A stretch of 51,986 nt of DNA from NCBI GenBank assembly GCA_025056745.1, contig JANWVQ010000011.1, forward strand, positions 1-51,986. The letters run 5' to 3'. The notes below the pieces were generated by a model, which had not been told where the DNA came from, made no database searches, and was given only the letters and a program-made list of their open reading frames with translations. The translations under genes and the position numbers were made by a program. Position 1 is the stretch's first letter, and each line of letters starts with the position of its first letter. Below, piece after piece: positions 18,218 to 27,758 of this stretch. Source of the DNA: Ignavibacterium sp. GTDB lineage: Bacteria > Bacteroidota > Ignavibacteria > Ignavibacteriales > Ignavibacteriaceae.

Positions 18218-18250
18218 GGTTGACTCAAAATTTTTTGAGTCAACCTTTTT
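18216..18250. terminator. Strong bidirectional rho-independent terminator
   Basis: A 15-bp perfect stem (AAGGTTGACTCAAAA pairing with TTTTGAGTCAACCTT) with a tiny T-rich loop is followed by a T run. It overlaps the end of the plus-strand hydrolase gene and lies 10 bases before the end of the minus-strand yceI, so it can stop both transcripts. Confidence 0.93.
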
Positions 18251-18260
18251 TCAAATAATT

Positions 18261-18785
18261 TTAAGCTTTTACTAATTCAACATTAATTTCAATTTTAACT
18301 TCCTCACCGACAACAATTCCGCCAGCTTCAGTGAGTGCATTCCAATGTAAGCCATAATCAAAGCGATTAATTTTACCATAAATTTCAAAAGCCGCAACAT
18401 CATCGCCAGTAAAACCTTTAACAACACCATTGAATACAACATCAAGTTTAACTTCTTTAGTTGTACCTCTGATAGTTAAATCACCTATTAATTCATATTC
18501 ATTATCAGACTTTTTATTCATAGATTTAGAAACAAAGGAAATCTTAGGATAATTTTCTGCATCGAAGAAATCTGCTGATTTTAGATGACCATCTCTTTGT
18601 TCATTTCTTGTATCGATGCTATTAACATCAGCTTCAAAAGAAATTTTTGCATCAGAGAAATCATCACTATTTGTTTCAACAGAACCCTCAAAGTTTTTGA
18701 ATTGCCCTGTTACTGTTGAAACAACTAAGTGTTTTACCTTAAATTTGATTTCAGAATGTGATTGATCAATTTTCCAAAGTGCCAT
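18261..18785 (-). CDS. YceI family protein
   Basis: 174 residues from the ATG at 18785, which has AAAGGAGTAAT directly upstream; an in-frame ATG at 18839 would add 18 residues lacking homology. The product reads MALWKIDQSHSEIKFKVKHL, VTGQFKNFEGSVE, FEADVNSIDTRNEQRDGHL and YPKISFVSKS, the hallmarks of the YceI lipocalin-like fold. It ends VGEEVKIEINVELVKA. YceI proteins bind polyisoprenoids or other hydrophobic ligands; many are periplasmic, but this copy has no signal peptide, so it is probably cytoplasmic. Confidence 0.93.
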   Translation of the reverse strand: MALWKIDQSHSEIKFKVKHLVVSTVTGQFKNFEGSVETNSDDFSDAKISFEADVNSIDTRNEQRDGHLKSADFFDAENYPKISFVSKSMNKKSDNEYELIGDLTIRGTTKEVKLDVVFNGVVKGFTGDDVAAFEIYGKINRFDYGLHWNALTEAGGIVVGEEVKIEINVELVKA

Positions 18786-18988
18786 ATTACTCCTTTCTTT
18801 TTTATAGTTAACAACTATTAATCCATAAAAAAGGTTCAAAATAATATTTTCTGTAAGTTAATTTTGTAAAATTTTTAACTAAAAATGATCAGTTTAGAGC
18901 TATTATATAAACCTTTAATTAAAATTCTAAATTCATATTACCACCAATCAAACAATCATTCATTCATCCAATCATCCATTTCTAACTA

Positions 18989-19017
18989 CTTAGTGCCTTT
19001 GTGTCTTAGTGGCGAAA
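18989..19017. repeat. Dispersed-repeat relic of the TTAGTG...CTTTGTGTCTTAGTGG type
   Basis: CTTAGTGCCTTTGTGTCTT followed by AGTGGCGAAA matches a short, near-repetitive sequence that recurs between genes in many Bacteroidota, Ignavibacteria and other environmental genomes (established by general familiarity, not searched here). Only one copy is in the window. Confidence 0.5.
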
Positions 19018-19045
19018 GTATTTTTATCAGCGATAAAGAAATTAT

Positions 19046-19070
19046 TTGATCCACTAATTGCACTAATTAA
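19046..19070. repeat. Short relic containing internal near-repeat CACTAATTG/CACTAATTA
   Basis: TTGATCCACTAATTGCACTA and the bases after it hold two near-identical 9-mers. Similar sequences (on the other strand, TTAGTGCAATTAGTGGATC) recur between genes of related genomes, as far as I recall. It probably belongs to the same repeat debris as 18989. Confidence 0.4.
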
Positions 19071-19119
19071 AACTAAGTTTAACTTTAAGGAAACCTGTTC
19101 TTTTTCATTTCATTTATAA

Positions 19120-19139
19120 GGACACTTTGAGACAGCTTT
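19120..19139 (-). repeat. Solo half-site resembling the end of the palindromic element at 28545
   Basis: On the minus strand this reads AAAGCTGTCTCAAAGTGTCC, sharing GCTGTnTCAAA with the end of the 28545-28654 palindrome (GGCTGTATCAAAAC). No inverted partner lies nearby, so it could be a decayed half of the same family. Confidence 0.35.
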
Positions 19140-19145
19140 AAAATT

Positions 19146-21227
19146 TTAATATAATTTCAATATCTTCAATGCATCTTCAATATTATCAACTGGATTATTG
19201 CAAACGAAATTATTACAGACAAATATTTTCAATTCATTTTCTGTTTTATAATTTCTCAAATGAGGTAATATTTCAAATAATTCATCCTGATTAGACTTTG
19301 TTAAACATATTAAGGTTTTATTTGGCAGATAAAATTTGAATATCTCATTTCTTGCTTCGACTACTTTTATGTCATTTCCATTAATTACTATTTCGATTGA
19401 TGGAGAATTGTAGTTAACAAAAGCTGTTAAAAAGTTCGAGTAAGCAGAAGGATATCGTTGAATTTCACCGGAGAAAGATTCAATTTGTTTTTCAATAAAA
19501 TCGTTGTAACTCGAATCATTTGTTATTCTTGCTAGTCTTATCAGATTCATAAATTGAACCGAATTCCCTGATGGAATTGCACCATCATAAATTTCTTTCT
19601 GACGTGAAATTAGTTCTTCAGAATCAGAACTTGTAAAGAAATAACCTCCGTTTCCATTATCCCAAAATTTTTCATTAAGAATACTATTAAGCTGTATTGC
19701 AAATTTTAGGTAACCTGATTTGGAAGTTGCTTCAAATAAATCAAGATTTGCTTGAATGAAAAATGAATAGTCATCGAGATTACCATCAAATTTCACCTCA
19801 CCATCTTTAAAGCGATGAAATAATCTATAACCATTCCATAATTTTGATTTAATAAAGTTATAAGCATTTTCAGCTCGTTGAAGGTATTCTTCATTATTAA
19901 AAATTAAATATGCTTTAACTAAAGCAGAAATCATCAAAGAATTCCAGTCAGTAAGAATTTTTTCATCTCTTAAAGGATGAACTCTTCTCTCTCTTTGATT
20001 AAAGAGTATTTTTCTACATTCTTCAACTTTTTTAATGAGAACATCATAATCCAGACTTATTTCTTTAGATATTTCCCTAAGGCTTTTTTTCAGATGAAGA
20101 ATATTTTTTCCTGTTCGAATTCCTTTTGCTTCATCGTGGTAATTGCCACCACTTTCGATATTAAATATTTTTATAAAATGTTCAGAAAAATCTTTTGGTA
20201 AAATCTCTTCAATTTCTTTTTTAGTCCAAAGATAAAATTTCCCTTCTTCACCTTCGCTGTCGGCATCTTCTGCACAGAAGAAAGCACCATCTTCTGAAGT
20301 CATTACTCTTGAAACGTAATCAATAATTTCTTCTGAAGTTTGTTTGAACAATTGATTGTCTGTTATTTGATAAGCTTCTGAATAAGCCATTAAAAGCATC
20401 GCCTGATCATAAAGCATCTTTTCAAAATGAGGAACTAACCAAAACCTATCCGTCGAATATCTATAAAAACCGAATCCAATATGATCGTATATTCCACCTA
20501 GTCTCATTTGAGTTAAAGTTTTTTCAACCATTTGGAGAGGTGGAATTTGAGTAGTATTATTTGTGTAACAATATCTCATTAAGAAAATTAGATTGTGTGG
20601 ACTTGGAAATTTTGGAGCTTCACCAAATCCACCATAAGTCTTATCAAAACGATTTTCAAATTGTTGATATGCTTTTTGAATTACATCTTTATCTAATTTA
20701 CCTTCAATCTTACGATTCGAGATTTGGTTTAAGCTTTTTGTTATCTCATCTGCACTTTGGAGAATTTCATTTCTTTTAGAAAGCCAAAATTCTTTGATTT
20801 TAGGAATCAGCTCCATCATTCCTATTCGATTAAATCTTTGTCTTTTAGGAAAGTAAGTCCCTACAAAAAAAGGTTTTTTATCAGGAGTCATAATAACCGT
20901 AAGAGGCCAACCACCGCCACCCGTAATCATCTGACAAACTTTCATATAAATTCCATCAATATCTGGGCGCTCTTCTCTATCAACTTTAATCGAGATAAAG
21001 GTATCGTTCATCAATTTTGCAACTTCTTCATCTTCAAAAGATTCTTTTTCCATTACGTGACACCAATGACAAGTAGAATATCCGATCGATAGAAAAATCG
21101 GTTTATCTTCTAATTTTGCTTTTTCAAAAGCTTCATCACACCAAGGATACCAATCAACAGGATTATATGCGTGTTGAAGTAAATATTGACTTTTTTCTTT
21201 TATTAATCTATTGTGCTTCTCAAACAT
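19146..21227 (-). CDS. DUF255 thioredoxin-fold protein (YyaL / spermatogenesis-associated protein 20-like)
   Basis: 693 residues, full length. The N-terminal thioredoxin-like DUF255 domain (about 1-165) has [38 protein letters not shown] with the redox-type CHWC motif, DREERPDID and GGGGWPLTV. The remainder is an (alpha/alpha)6-barrel like that of sugar epimerases and unsaturated glycosidases ([61 protein letters not shown]). The family is widespread, but its biochemical role is unknown; names such as thioredoxin domain-containing protein are descriptive. It stands alone, divergent from the SIMPL gene. Confidence 0.93.
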   Translation of the reverse strand: MFEKHNRLIKEKSQYLLQHAYNPVDWYPWCDEAFEKAKLEDKPIFLSIGYSTCHWCHVMEKESFEDEEVAKLMNDTFISIKVDREERPDIDGIYMKVCQMITGGGGWPLTVIMTPDKKPFFVGTYFPKRQRFNRIGMMELIPKIKEFWLSKRNEILQSADEITKSLNQISNRKIEGKLDKDVIQKAYQQFENRFDKTYGGFGEAPKFPSPHNLIFLMRYCYTNNTTQIPPLQMVEKTLTQMRLGGIYDHIGFGFYRYSTDRFWLVPHFEKMLYDQAMLLMAYSEAYQITDNQLFKQTSEEIIDYVSRVMTSEDGAFFCAEDADSEGEEGKFYLWTKKEIEEILPKDFSEHFIKIFNIESGGNYHDEAKGIRTGKNILHLKKSLREISKEISLDYDVLIKKVEECRKILFNQRERRVHPLRDEKILTDWNSLMISALVKAYLIFNNEEYLQRAENAYNFIKSKLWNGYRLFHRFKDGEVKFDGNLDDYSFFIQANLDLFEATSKSGYLKFAIQLNSILNEKFWDNGNGGYFFTSSDSEELISRQKEIYDGAIPSGNSVQFMNLIRLARITNDSSYNDFIEKQIESFSGEIQRYPSAYSNFLTAFVNYNSPSIEIVINGNDIKVVEARNEIFKFYLPNKTLICLTKSNQDELFEILPHLRNYKTENELKIFVCNNFVCNNPVDNIEDALKILKLY

Positions 21228-21282
21228 TTGATGCTCTTTTTATTAAACTAATTTAATTAATAATTAGATAGTTCAAATTAAG

Positions 21283-21313
21283 TTGTTTAAATACCTCTTT
21301 TTTGATATGTTTA
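21283..21313 (+). promoter_or_regulatory. Candidate promoter for the SIMPL-to-lipoprotein run
   Basis: TTG (21283-21285), 20 bases, then TATGTTTA (21306-21313), close to the TTG / TAnnTTTG pattern with the last base changed. It lies 33 bases before the ATG at 21346, in the gap between divergent genes. Confidence 0.35.
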
Positions 21314-21345
21314 TCATTAAATTAAATAAAAATTAGTTATTGAAA

Positions 21346-22074
21346 ATGGATCAAAAAAGTAATTTTTATGGATTTGTTGTAATTGGAATAAGCCTAATAA
21401 TTAGCGTGTTGATTTTTGCTGCAGCGTGGAAAGCTAATCAGAGCTCCAATCAGACTATAACAGTTACAGGTTCTGCAAAGAAGGAAATTATTTCTGATTT
21501 CGGAATTTTAAGAGGGACAATATCTGTAACTCACCCTTCCCCAGAAAGTGCATTTAAAGAGCTTGAAAATCAGAAAAAAACTTTGCTAAAATTTCTTGAC
21601 AAAAATGGTTTTCCAAGTGATAAAGTTGAATTCTTTACAATCACAAGTTATCCAATTTATGAAATCTCATCCTCAGGAGTTTCGACCGGGAAAATAATTG
21701 GATATTCATATAATCAACGAATAGAGGTTTCTTCAAAAGATGTAAATAAAATTAAAAAATTATCTTTGGACATATCATCAATAATTGAACAGGGAGTAAA
21801 TTTTTCTGTTGAACCACCTGAATATCATTACACAAAATTAGCTGATTTAAAAATTGAAATTCAGGCAGAAGCAGCAAAAGATGCAATGATACGAGCAAAA
21901 AAAATCGCAGAAGCCACTGATAGAGAATTAGGTCCGATGAGAAGTGCCAGAATGGGAGTCTTACAAATCACTCCTAAATTTTCTAATGCTATTTCGGATT
22001 ATGGAATTAACGATTTAAGCTCTATAGAAAAAGAAATTGTTGGAGTTGTTACAGCCTCTTTTCAAATACAATAA
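21346..22074 (+). CDS. SIMPL (DUF541) domain protein, membrane-anchored
   Basis: 242 residues. One N-terminal membrane helix (about 8-28, FVVIGISLIISVLIFAAAW) is followed by a SIMPL/DUF541 domain exposed outside the inner membrane. Typical features are ITVTGSAKKEIISDFG, KNGFPSDKVEF, GYSYNQRIEVSSKDVNKI and EAAKDAMIRAKKIAEATDRELG. Relatives include the mouse IRAK-interacting protein SIMPL and bacterial proteins linked to oxidative stress or cell-envelope integrity; no reaction is known. The ATG at 21346 is preferred to the in-frame TTG at 21340. First gene of a long plus-strand run. Confidence 0.88.
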   Translation: MDQKSNFYGFVVIGISLIISVLIFAAAWKANQSSNQTITVTGSAKKEIISDFGILRGTISVTHPSPESAFKELENQKKTLLKFLDKNGFPSDKVEFFTITSYPIYEISSSGVSTGKIIGYSYNQRIEVSSKDVNKIKKLSLDISSIIEQGVNFSVEPPEYHYTKLADLKIEIQAEAAKDAMIRAKKIAEATDRELGPMRSARMGVLQITPKFSNAISDYGINDLSSIEKEIVGVVTASFQIQ

Positions 22075-22098
22075 TCAAAAACAAACTTAGGGAAGCAA

Positions 22099-22518
22099 AT
22101 GACAAAACCTCAGATTTGGGTAGCAGCATTTTTATTTTTATTCATAGCTCTTTTTATTTTACAAAAAGCAACAAAAAAAACAGATACACCACCGATTGTC
22201 ATAAACGAATCTCCAATGATGAATCAGGAAGTGAGTGCTGAACTTTCTGGATATGATTTAATGAGCAAACACGGATGCTTAAATTGTCACGGAGCTGCTT
22301 TAGAAGGCACTCCAATGGGACCTGCACTCGAAAATCTAAAGAAATATTGGAAAGACAGAGATATGTTAATTAGTTATTTGAGAAATCCAAATTCTTTTAT
22401 GGAGCAATCAAGATTTAAGGAATACAAAGAAAAATATCCTAAGATGATTATGCCAGCCTATAATAATCTTGATATTAAAGAATTGGGTAAGATGGCTGAT
22501 TACCTATTAAGTAAATGA
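22099..22518 (+). CDS. Membrane-anchored monoheme cytochrome c
   Basis: 139 residues with an uncleaved-looking N-terminal membrane helix (about 6-22). After a linker, the cytochrome c domain holds one CLNCH heme site (near residue 60) followed by MGPAL. A Met in KMIMPAYNNL, late in the domain, is the likely sixth ligand, giving His/Met coordination. MADYLLSK closes the C-terminal helix. This is a small electron carrier on the periplasmic side. TTAGGGAAG supports the ATG. It lies 24 bases after the SIMPL gene and 16 before the thioesterase. No oxidase genes are adjacent, so the partner is unknown. Confidence 0.9.
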   Translation: MTKPQIWVAAFLFLFIALFILQKATKKTDTPPIVINESPMMNQEVSAELSGYDLMSKHGCLNCHGAALEGTPMGPALENLKKYWKDRDMLISYLRNPNSFMEQSRFKEYKEKYPKMIMPAYNNLDIKELGKMADYLLSK

Positions 22519-22534
22519 TTTCCCTTTGTTTAAA

Positions 22535-22957
22535 ATGATGAAATTCAAATCTACTGTTCGAGTACGTTACGCTGATACTGATCAGATGAAATTTGTCTAT
22601 AATGGGAAATACTTTGAATATTTTGAAATTGGTAGAACTGAAATGATGCGTGAGATCGGTTTACCATATAAAGTGATAGAAGGAAATGGAATTTTAATGC
22701 CAGTAATTGAGACAAAAATTACTTATCTATCACCAGCATATTATGATGAATTATTAGAAATTTATACTCTTGTTCCAGAATTTCCGAAAGTAAAAGTTCA
22801 TATTGATCATCTCATCAGATCATTAGATAGAAACGTTGACGTTGTTGAGGGATATGTTGAACTAGCGTTTCTGAATTCAAAAACTATGAAACCAACTCGC
22901 GCTCCAAAAATTTTCCTTGATGCAATTGAAAAATTCTATAAAAATGAAATGGAATAA
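22535..22957 (+). CDS. Acyl-CoA thioesterase, 4HBT/YbgC family
   Basis: 140 residues with a single hotdog fold. FKSTVRVRYADTDQMKFVYNGKYFEYFEIGR carries the 4-hydroxybenzoyl-CoA thioesterase signature, with the catalytic Asp of YADTDQ and the substrate-pocket Tyr-Asn. The family hydrolyses acyl-CoA thioesters; acyl specificity is not readable. I start at 22535 (ATG, next codon also ATG at 22538) rather than a TTG at 22526. The end overlaps the start of nadC by 14 bases. Confidence 0.9.
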   Translation: MMKFKSTVRVRYADTDQMKFVYNGKYFEYFEIGRTEMMREIGLPYKVIEGNGILMPVIETKITYLSPAYYDELLEIYTLVPEFPKVKVHIDHLIRSLDRNVDVVEGYVELAFLNSKTMKPTRAPKIFLDAIEKFYKNEME

Positions 22958-23792
22958 AAATCTTGATGCTGTCCTTAATTTAGCTATTAATGAAGATATT
23001 GGCAGCGGCGATATAACTACAAATTTTACTATTCCATCATCAAAAAAAGCAGAGGCAATTTTATTAGTTAAATCGGAAGGTATAATCTCTGGTTTAGAAG
23101 TAGCCAAGAGAGTTTTTGCATTTTTAGATAAGGACATCTCTTTTCAAAAATTTTTGGAAGATGGTGATGAAGTTTTTTCCGGAACTGTTGCAGCAATCGT
23201 ATATGGTAATGCAAGTTCAATTCTCACAGCAGAAAGAACAGCATTAAACTTTCTCCAAAGAATGAGCGGAATTTCTACTATAACAAAAAAGTTTGTTGAT
23301 GAAATTTCTCACACAAAAGTCAAAATACTTGATACAAGAAAAACAGCACCTTGCTTGAGATATTTTGATAAATATGCAGTAAAAGTTGGGGGCGGAGAAA
23401 ATCACCGTTTTGGTCTATTTGATATGATTTTAATAAAAGATAATCACATTGTTGTAAGTGGTTCAATTACAAATGCAGTTAAAACTTGTCGAGAAAAAAT
23501 GAAACAGTTGAAAAAGAAATATTTGATCGAGGTTGAAACAAAAAATTTACTTGAAGTTGAAGAAGCGCTTGAAAATAGAGTTGACATTATTATGCTTGAT
23601 AATTTTTCAATCAATCAAATGAAAAAGGCAGTCAATCTCATCTCAGGTAAATGTAAAGTTGAAGCATCCGGAGGAATTACTCTCAAAAATGTTAAGAAAG
23701 TTGCAGAAACTGGAGTTGATTTTATTTCAATTGGTGCTTTGACTCATAGTGTAAAAGCACTTGATATTTCTCTTGACGTAAGGGTTTTATAA
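22944..23792 (+). CDS. nadC: Nicotinate-nucleotide pyrophosphorylase (carboxylating)
   Basis: 282 residues from the ATG at 22944, which overlaps the thioesterase end by 14 bases; the frame could open further upstream at a TTG, but the NadC N-terminus (NEDIGSGDITT) is complete without it. It converts quinolinate and PRPP to nicotinate mononucleotide, carbon dioxide and pyrophosphate in de novo NAD synthesis. Marks are TAERTALNFLQRMSGISTIT, LDTRKTAPCLRYFDKYAV, GGGENHRFGLFDMILIKDNHI and VEASGGITLKNV. nadA and nadB are not in the window. Confidence 0.95.
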   Translation: MKWNKNLDAVLNLAINEDIGSGDITTNFTIPSSKKAEAILLVKSEGIISGLEVAKRVFAFLDKDISFQKFLEDGDEVFSGTVAAIVYGNASSILTAERTALNFLQRMSGISTITKKFVDEISHTKVKILDTRKTAPCLRYFDKYAVKVGGGENHRFGLFDMILIKDNHIVVSGSITNAVKTCREKMKQLKKKYLIEVETKNLLEVEEALENRVDIIMLDNFSINQMKKAVNLISGKCKVEASGGITLKNVKKVAETGVDFISIGALTHSVKALDISLDVRVL

Positions 23793-23794
23793 TA

Positions 23795-25252
23795 ATGTTT
23801 GAAAAAATAAAAGAACTTAGTAAAGACACGTTGATTTATGGAATTAGCACTATTGTTGGTCGGTTGTTGAATTTTTTATTTGTTCCTTTTTTCACCAACG
23901 TTTTTGCTCCAAACGAATATGGATATATTTTTATTATCTACTCTTACATTGCAATTTTCAATATCGTTTATATCTATGGATTAGACTCTGCTTTTTTGAA
24001 ATATGCAGCATTCAAGGACGCTGCCGACGATAAAGATAATTTCTCTACTCCATACATAAGCGTTTTTATTACTTCAGTTATTTTAAGTTTAATGATAATT
24101 TTATTTAGCAGAGATATTTGTAGTTTCATCGAAGTTCCTCATAATTATTCAAATCTAATTGTAATGGCTTCTTTAATTTTGTTCTTCGATTCAAATGCAA
24201 ATATTCCTTTTCTGAAATTAAGACTTCAAAGGAAAGCTAAATTGTTTTCGTTTTTAAAGGTGCTTAATATTTTCATTAATCTTTTGGCAAACTTTGTCTT
24301 AATATTTTACTTGGATTATGGAATTGAATCAATCTTAATTAGTAATCTCATCGCTGCAGCATTGACCTTAGTTTTTCTTATACCCACGATAGTTAAAAAT
24401 TTCAGAATGAAAATAAATTATATATTATTGAAAAAACTACTGAAGTTTGGATTACCTTATTTACCAGCGGGACTTGCATTGATGTTTGTCCAAGTAATTG
24501 ATGTTCCAATTTTAGAAAGATTAACTGATGTTGATACTGTTGGAATTTATAAAGCAAACTATAAACTTGGAATATTTATGATGCTTTTTGTTGGAATGTT
24601 TCAATATGCCTGGCAACCATTCTTCTTGAATAACTCTCGTGAAGAAAACATAAAGGAAGTTTTTTCAAAAGTGCTGACATACTTTTGTTTTGTTAGTAGT
24701 ATTCTTTTGATTTTGGTTTCATTATTTATTGAAGATGTTATAAGAATTAGTTTTTGGGGCTATCATTTAATAGGTGAGAAATATTGGGCAGGTATTCCAA
24801 TCATTCCAATAATTCTTCTGGGCTATTTGTTTAACGGGATGTATGTAGTTTTTTCAGCAGGAATTTATATTAAAGAAAAAAGTATTTATGCCCCTATTGT
24901 TGCTGGAATTGGTGCTGCCGTAAATATAATAGCAAACTTTATTTTAATTCCAAACTTAAATATTATTGGTGCTGCATTAGCTACTTTAATGAGTTATTTT
25001 ATAATGGCTCTGGGATATTACATTGTTACGCAGAAATATTATAAAATTGAATATGAATATTCTAAGATTGGTAAGATATTTTTATCAATTGGAATAATTG
25101 CAATGATATATTATGGATATTTAGTTGAATTAGAGAATGCATTTGCTTTGAAAGTTATAATTTTTATTTTGTTTTTAGTTTATTTGTTTGTTGTAGTTTT
25201 AGATAAAAAAGAATTAGATTTTATAAAAAAGAGAATTCTTTCTTTAATTTAG
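23795..25252 (+). CDS. Oligosaccharide flippase (MOP/PST family, Wzx-like)
   Basis: 485 residues with about 12-14 membrane helices and short loops. The start, LSKDTLIYGISTIVGRLLNFLFVPFFTNVF, is typical of polysaccharide-synthesis flippases that move undecaprenyl-linked saccharides across the inner membrane. No glycosyltransferases flank it, which is unusual for a Wzx locus. The gene starts 2 bases after nadC and is followed 11 bases on by a sensor kinase gene. Specificity is unknown; a lipid II or other lipid-carrier flippase is possible. Confidence 0.88.
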   Translation: MFEKIKELSKDTLIYGISTIVGRLLNFLFVPFFTNVFAPNEYGYIFIIYSYIAIFNIVYIYGLDSAFLKYAAFKDAADDKDNFSTPYISVFITSVILSLMIILFSRDICSFIEVPHNYSNLIVMASLILFFDSNANIPFLKLRLQRKAKLFSFLKVLNIFINLLANFVLIFYLDYGIESILISNLIAAALTLVFLIPTIVKNFRMKINYILLKKLLKFGLPYLPAGLALMFVQVIDVPILERLTDVDTVGIYKANYKLGIFMMLFVGMFQYAWQPFFLNNSREENIKEVFSKVLTYFCFVSSILLILVSLFIEDVIRISFWGYHLIGEKYWAGIPIIPIILLGYLFNGMYVVFSAGIYIKEKSIYAPIVAGIGAAVNIIANFILIPNLNIIGAALATLMSYFIMALGYYIVTQKYYKIEYEYSKIGKIFLSIGIIAMIYYGYLVELENAFALKVIIFILFLVYLFVVVLDKKELDFIKKRILSLI

Positions 25253-25263
25253 TTTGTTTTCAA

Positions 25264-27009
25264 ATGTGTTTCTTAAACAAAAAATTTTACTTCGCAATTT
25301 TTATCTTCACTTTTATATGTAATGCTCAGGTAACTGAAAAACAAATTGATTCAATAAATTCCATTCCCTTCGAAAGAATTGTTGAAAATCTTAGACAATC
25401 AGTTACAATCTTCTCACAAAATTTAGAAAATGCTAGAAAAATTAATTATAAAAGAGGTGAAGGAATAGCATTAAGTAATCTTGCATTAACCTACTACCTC
25501 TTAGGTCAATACGACAAATCAACAGAATATCATATTAAATCCTTCGAAATATTCTCTACCAATAATATGCTAAAAGAATTAGCAGCAGCTTATGGAGAAT
25601 TTGGATATCAGTTGAAAAGAAGAGATTTAGAAAAAGCTAATGAATATATGCAAAAAGCAATAGCACTTGGTCGAAAGCTAAAAGACAATAATTCTTTGCT
25701 TGCAAAAATTTATGACAATTATGCAGTATTAAAGGAAATGGAAAATAAAATAGACAGTGCATTATACTTTTGTAATTTAGCTCTGGATATAAAGTATAAA
25801 CTGAATGATTCACTTGGAATTCCCTTTAGTTTGAATAAGATAGCAGGCATTTACGCAAATCAGAAAAAATTTAAAGAAGCATTTAATTATCTGAACCTCT
25901 CGGACTTTTATCGAAAAAAAATGAATTGGTCTTTTGGTATCGCAGAAAATTTAGCTCTTCGTGCTGATTTTCATTCATATCAAAACCGTTTAGATTCGGC
26001 TATATACTATTACAAATTGACATTGAGGACAGCTGATTCACTGCATTATAATTACCTGATCAGTTACGCTTTAGAGAATCTAAGCAACCTATATTCAAAA
26101 AAAGGTGATTACAGAAATGCTTTTGAAAACCTAAAGATGTTTATCAAATACAAAGATAGTCTGGATAATATCGAAAAAAACTCAAGAATTGCCCAACTAG
26201 AAATTGCTTATGAAACTGAACAAAAAGACAAAATTATAGCTCAGAACAAATTGGAATTACAACAAAGAAATTTATGGTTAGTAATTTCTTTAATTTCGAT
26301 TGTTCTTATTGTTTCATTTACTACTTTTTCGTACTATCATCTCAAAAACAAAAGAGAGAGAGAATTAAAAGAATTAGAGTATAAAAAAGAATTGGAGAAA
26401 GCACAACTTGAGAAAAAACTTCTTGATGAAAAGCTAAGAATATCAAGAGAGCTGCACGATAACATTGGTTCACAACTTACATTTATAATCAGTTCAATTG
26501 ACAATCTTGAATATTCAAACAAATCAAATTCAAACTTAAATCTTTCGGGACTAAAGGAATTTAGTCAAATGGCTCTATATGATTTAAGAAATACAATCTG
26601 GGCATTGAAAGAAGAAGAAGCTGACTTCGAAAAACTATTCCTCAAAACAAATGATTTTATTCAAAGGCTTAGATCAGCAGAATTGGGTATAGAATTTAAT
26701 ATTCAAAACACAATTGAAGAAAATTTTTCTCTTACCTCAATTCAAATGTTAAATTTATTTAGAATCATTCAAGAAGCCGTTCAAAATTCTGTAAAACACG
26801 CTTCTGCAAAAAATATTTCATTACTATTTCACACTAAAGAGAAAAAGCCAATAATAACTATCACAGATGATGGAAAAGGATTTAATATAAAAGATTGTAG
26901 ATTAGGAAATGGAATAGAAAATATGAAAAATCGTGCAGAACAATCGAATGCTAACCTCGAAATAGTATCTGGAGAAAAAGGGACCACTATTCAACTCATA
27001 TTAAATTAG
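25264..27009 (+). CDS. TPR-containing sensor histidine kinase (HisKA_3 / NarL-type)
   Basis: 581 residues. A signal peptide (MCFLNKKFYFAIFIFTFICNAQ) leads to a periplasmic array of tetratricopeptide repeats (about 60-310; GEGIALSNLALTYYLLGQYDKS, SLYYLNLS-like helices). One membrane helix at about 336-356 (LWLVISLISIVLIVSF) and a Lys/Glu coiled coil follow. The HisKA_3 dimerisation box ISRELHDNIGSQL carries the phosphorylated His, and the HATPase part has IIQEAVQNSVKHA and ITDDGKGF with GNGIENM. This layout is common in Bacteroidota and relatives and pairs with LuxR-type regulators such as the one 65 bases downstream. The signal sensed is unknown. Confidence 0.93.
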   Translation: MCFLNKKFYFAIFIFTFICNAQVTEKQIDSINSIPFERIVENLRQSVTIFSQNLENARKINYKRGEGIALSNLALTYYLLGQYDKSTEYHIKSFEIFSTNNMLKELAAAYGEFGYQLKRRDLEKANEYMQKAIALGRKLKDNNSLLAKIYDNYAVLKEMENKIDSALYFCNLALDIKYKLNDSLGIPFSLNKIAGIYANQKKFKEAFNYLNLSDFYRKKMNWSFGIAENLALRADFHSYQNRLDSAIYYYKLTLRTADSLHYNYLISYALENLSNLYSKKGDYRNAFENLKMFIKYKDSLDNIEKNSRIAQLEIAYETEQKDKIIAQNKLELQQRNLWLVISLISIVLIVSFTTFSYYHLKNKRERELKELEYKKELEKAQLEKKLLDEKLRISRELHDNIGSQLTFIISSIDNLEYSNKSNSNLNLSGLKEFSQMALYDLRNTIWALKEEEADFEKLFLKTNDFIQRLRSAELGIEFNIQNTIEENFSLTSIQMLNLFRIIQEAVQNSVKHASAKNISLLFHTKEKKPIITITDDGKGFNIKDCRLGNGIENMKNRAEQSNANLEIVSGEKGTTIQLILN

Positions 27010-27073
27010 TGCATTTGACGTATTTATCTTTTCGGAAAAATAAAATAGTTTTCAATTAGAATTAAAAATTAAT

Positions 27074-27724
27074 ATGATAACAGTAGCACTTGCCGAAGAT
27101 AATGACTTTCTAGCCAAATCAATAAAAGAAAAACTTAGCTTTTTCTCCGATGAGATTAAACTACTTTTCAGAGCTAAGAATGGAAAAGAGTTTATATCAA
27201 TACTTGAAACATACAAAGAAGTTCAAGTTGCCTTAATGGATATTGAAATGCCAATAATGGATGGCATAACAGCAACAGCTGAGTTATCAGAAAAATATCC
27301 CAATATAAAAGTTATTATGTTAACAGTTTTTGATGATGATGAAAAAATCTTCAAAGCAATTCGTGCCGGTGCAATGGGTTATCTATTAAAAGAAGAGTCA
27401 CCTCAAAAAATAGTAGATAGTATTAAACTTGTTTTAGAAGGTGGCGCCCCGATGTCTGCAACAATTGCATCTAAAACTCTTCAATTATTAAGAAATCCAA
27501 TTAGTATTGATAAAAAAAACTCTGAGCAAGATTTTAATCTATCCTCTCGCGAGATTGAGGTTCTTGAGTTATTGAAAAAGGGTTATGATTACAATAAAAC
27601 TGCCGAACAGTTATTTATTTCTCCATATACAGTCCGTAAACATATTGAAAATATTTACAGAAAATTACAGGTTCACAATAAAATAGAAGCTGTTCAAAAA
27701 GCGATACAAAATCGAATAATTTAA
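27074..27724 (+). CDS. Response regulator, NarL/LuxR family
   Basis: 216 residues. The receiver domain (about 1-125) has AEDNDFL for the acidic pair, ALMDIEMPIMDG with the phosphoacceptor Asp, MLTVFDD and LLKEE with the conserved Lys. The C-terminal LuxR helix-turn-helix reads LSSREIEVLELLKKGYDYNKTAEQLFISPYTVRKHIENIYRKL. It should be phosphorylated by the TPR kinase encoded just upstream and then bind DNA. Target genes are unknown; the lipoprotein gene that follows is a natural candidate. Confidence 0.94.
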   Translation: MITVALAEDNDFLAKSIKEKLSFFSDEIKLLFRAKNGKEFISILETYKEVQVALMDIEMPIMDGITATAELSEKYPNIKVIMLTVFDDDEKIFKAIRAGAMGYLLKEESPQKIVDSIKLVLEGGAPMSATIASKTLQLLRNPISIDKKNSEQDFNLSSREIEVLELLKKGYDYNKTAEQLFISPYTVRKHIENIYRKLQVHNKIEAVQKAIQNRII

Positions 27725-27758
27725 TAAATAATTGTTCAAAAAAAATTTTGGAGGATAT

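Larger units (their letters stand above)
18786..19145. other. 360-base intergenic region with repeat-family relics
   Basis: No reading frame or RNA gene is seen. It carries the yceI ribosome site and upstream region at its left end. The remainder contains a low-complexity CATT/ATCC stretch (about 18950-18980) and three short segments that look like fragments of dispersed repeats, listed separately at 18989, 19046 and 19120. Confidence 0.6.

Noticed and set aside
18950-18985. Possible CRISPR or tandem array in the CATT/ATCC stretch
   Set aside because: Units are 4-9 bases, irregular and without spacers; low-complexity sequence only.
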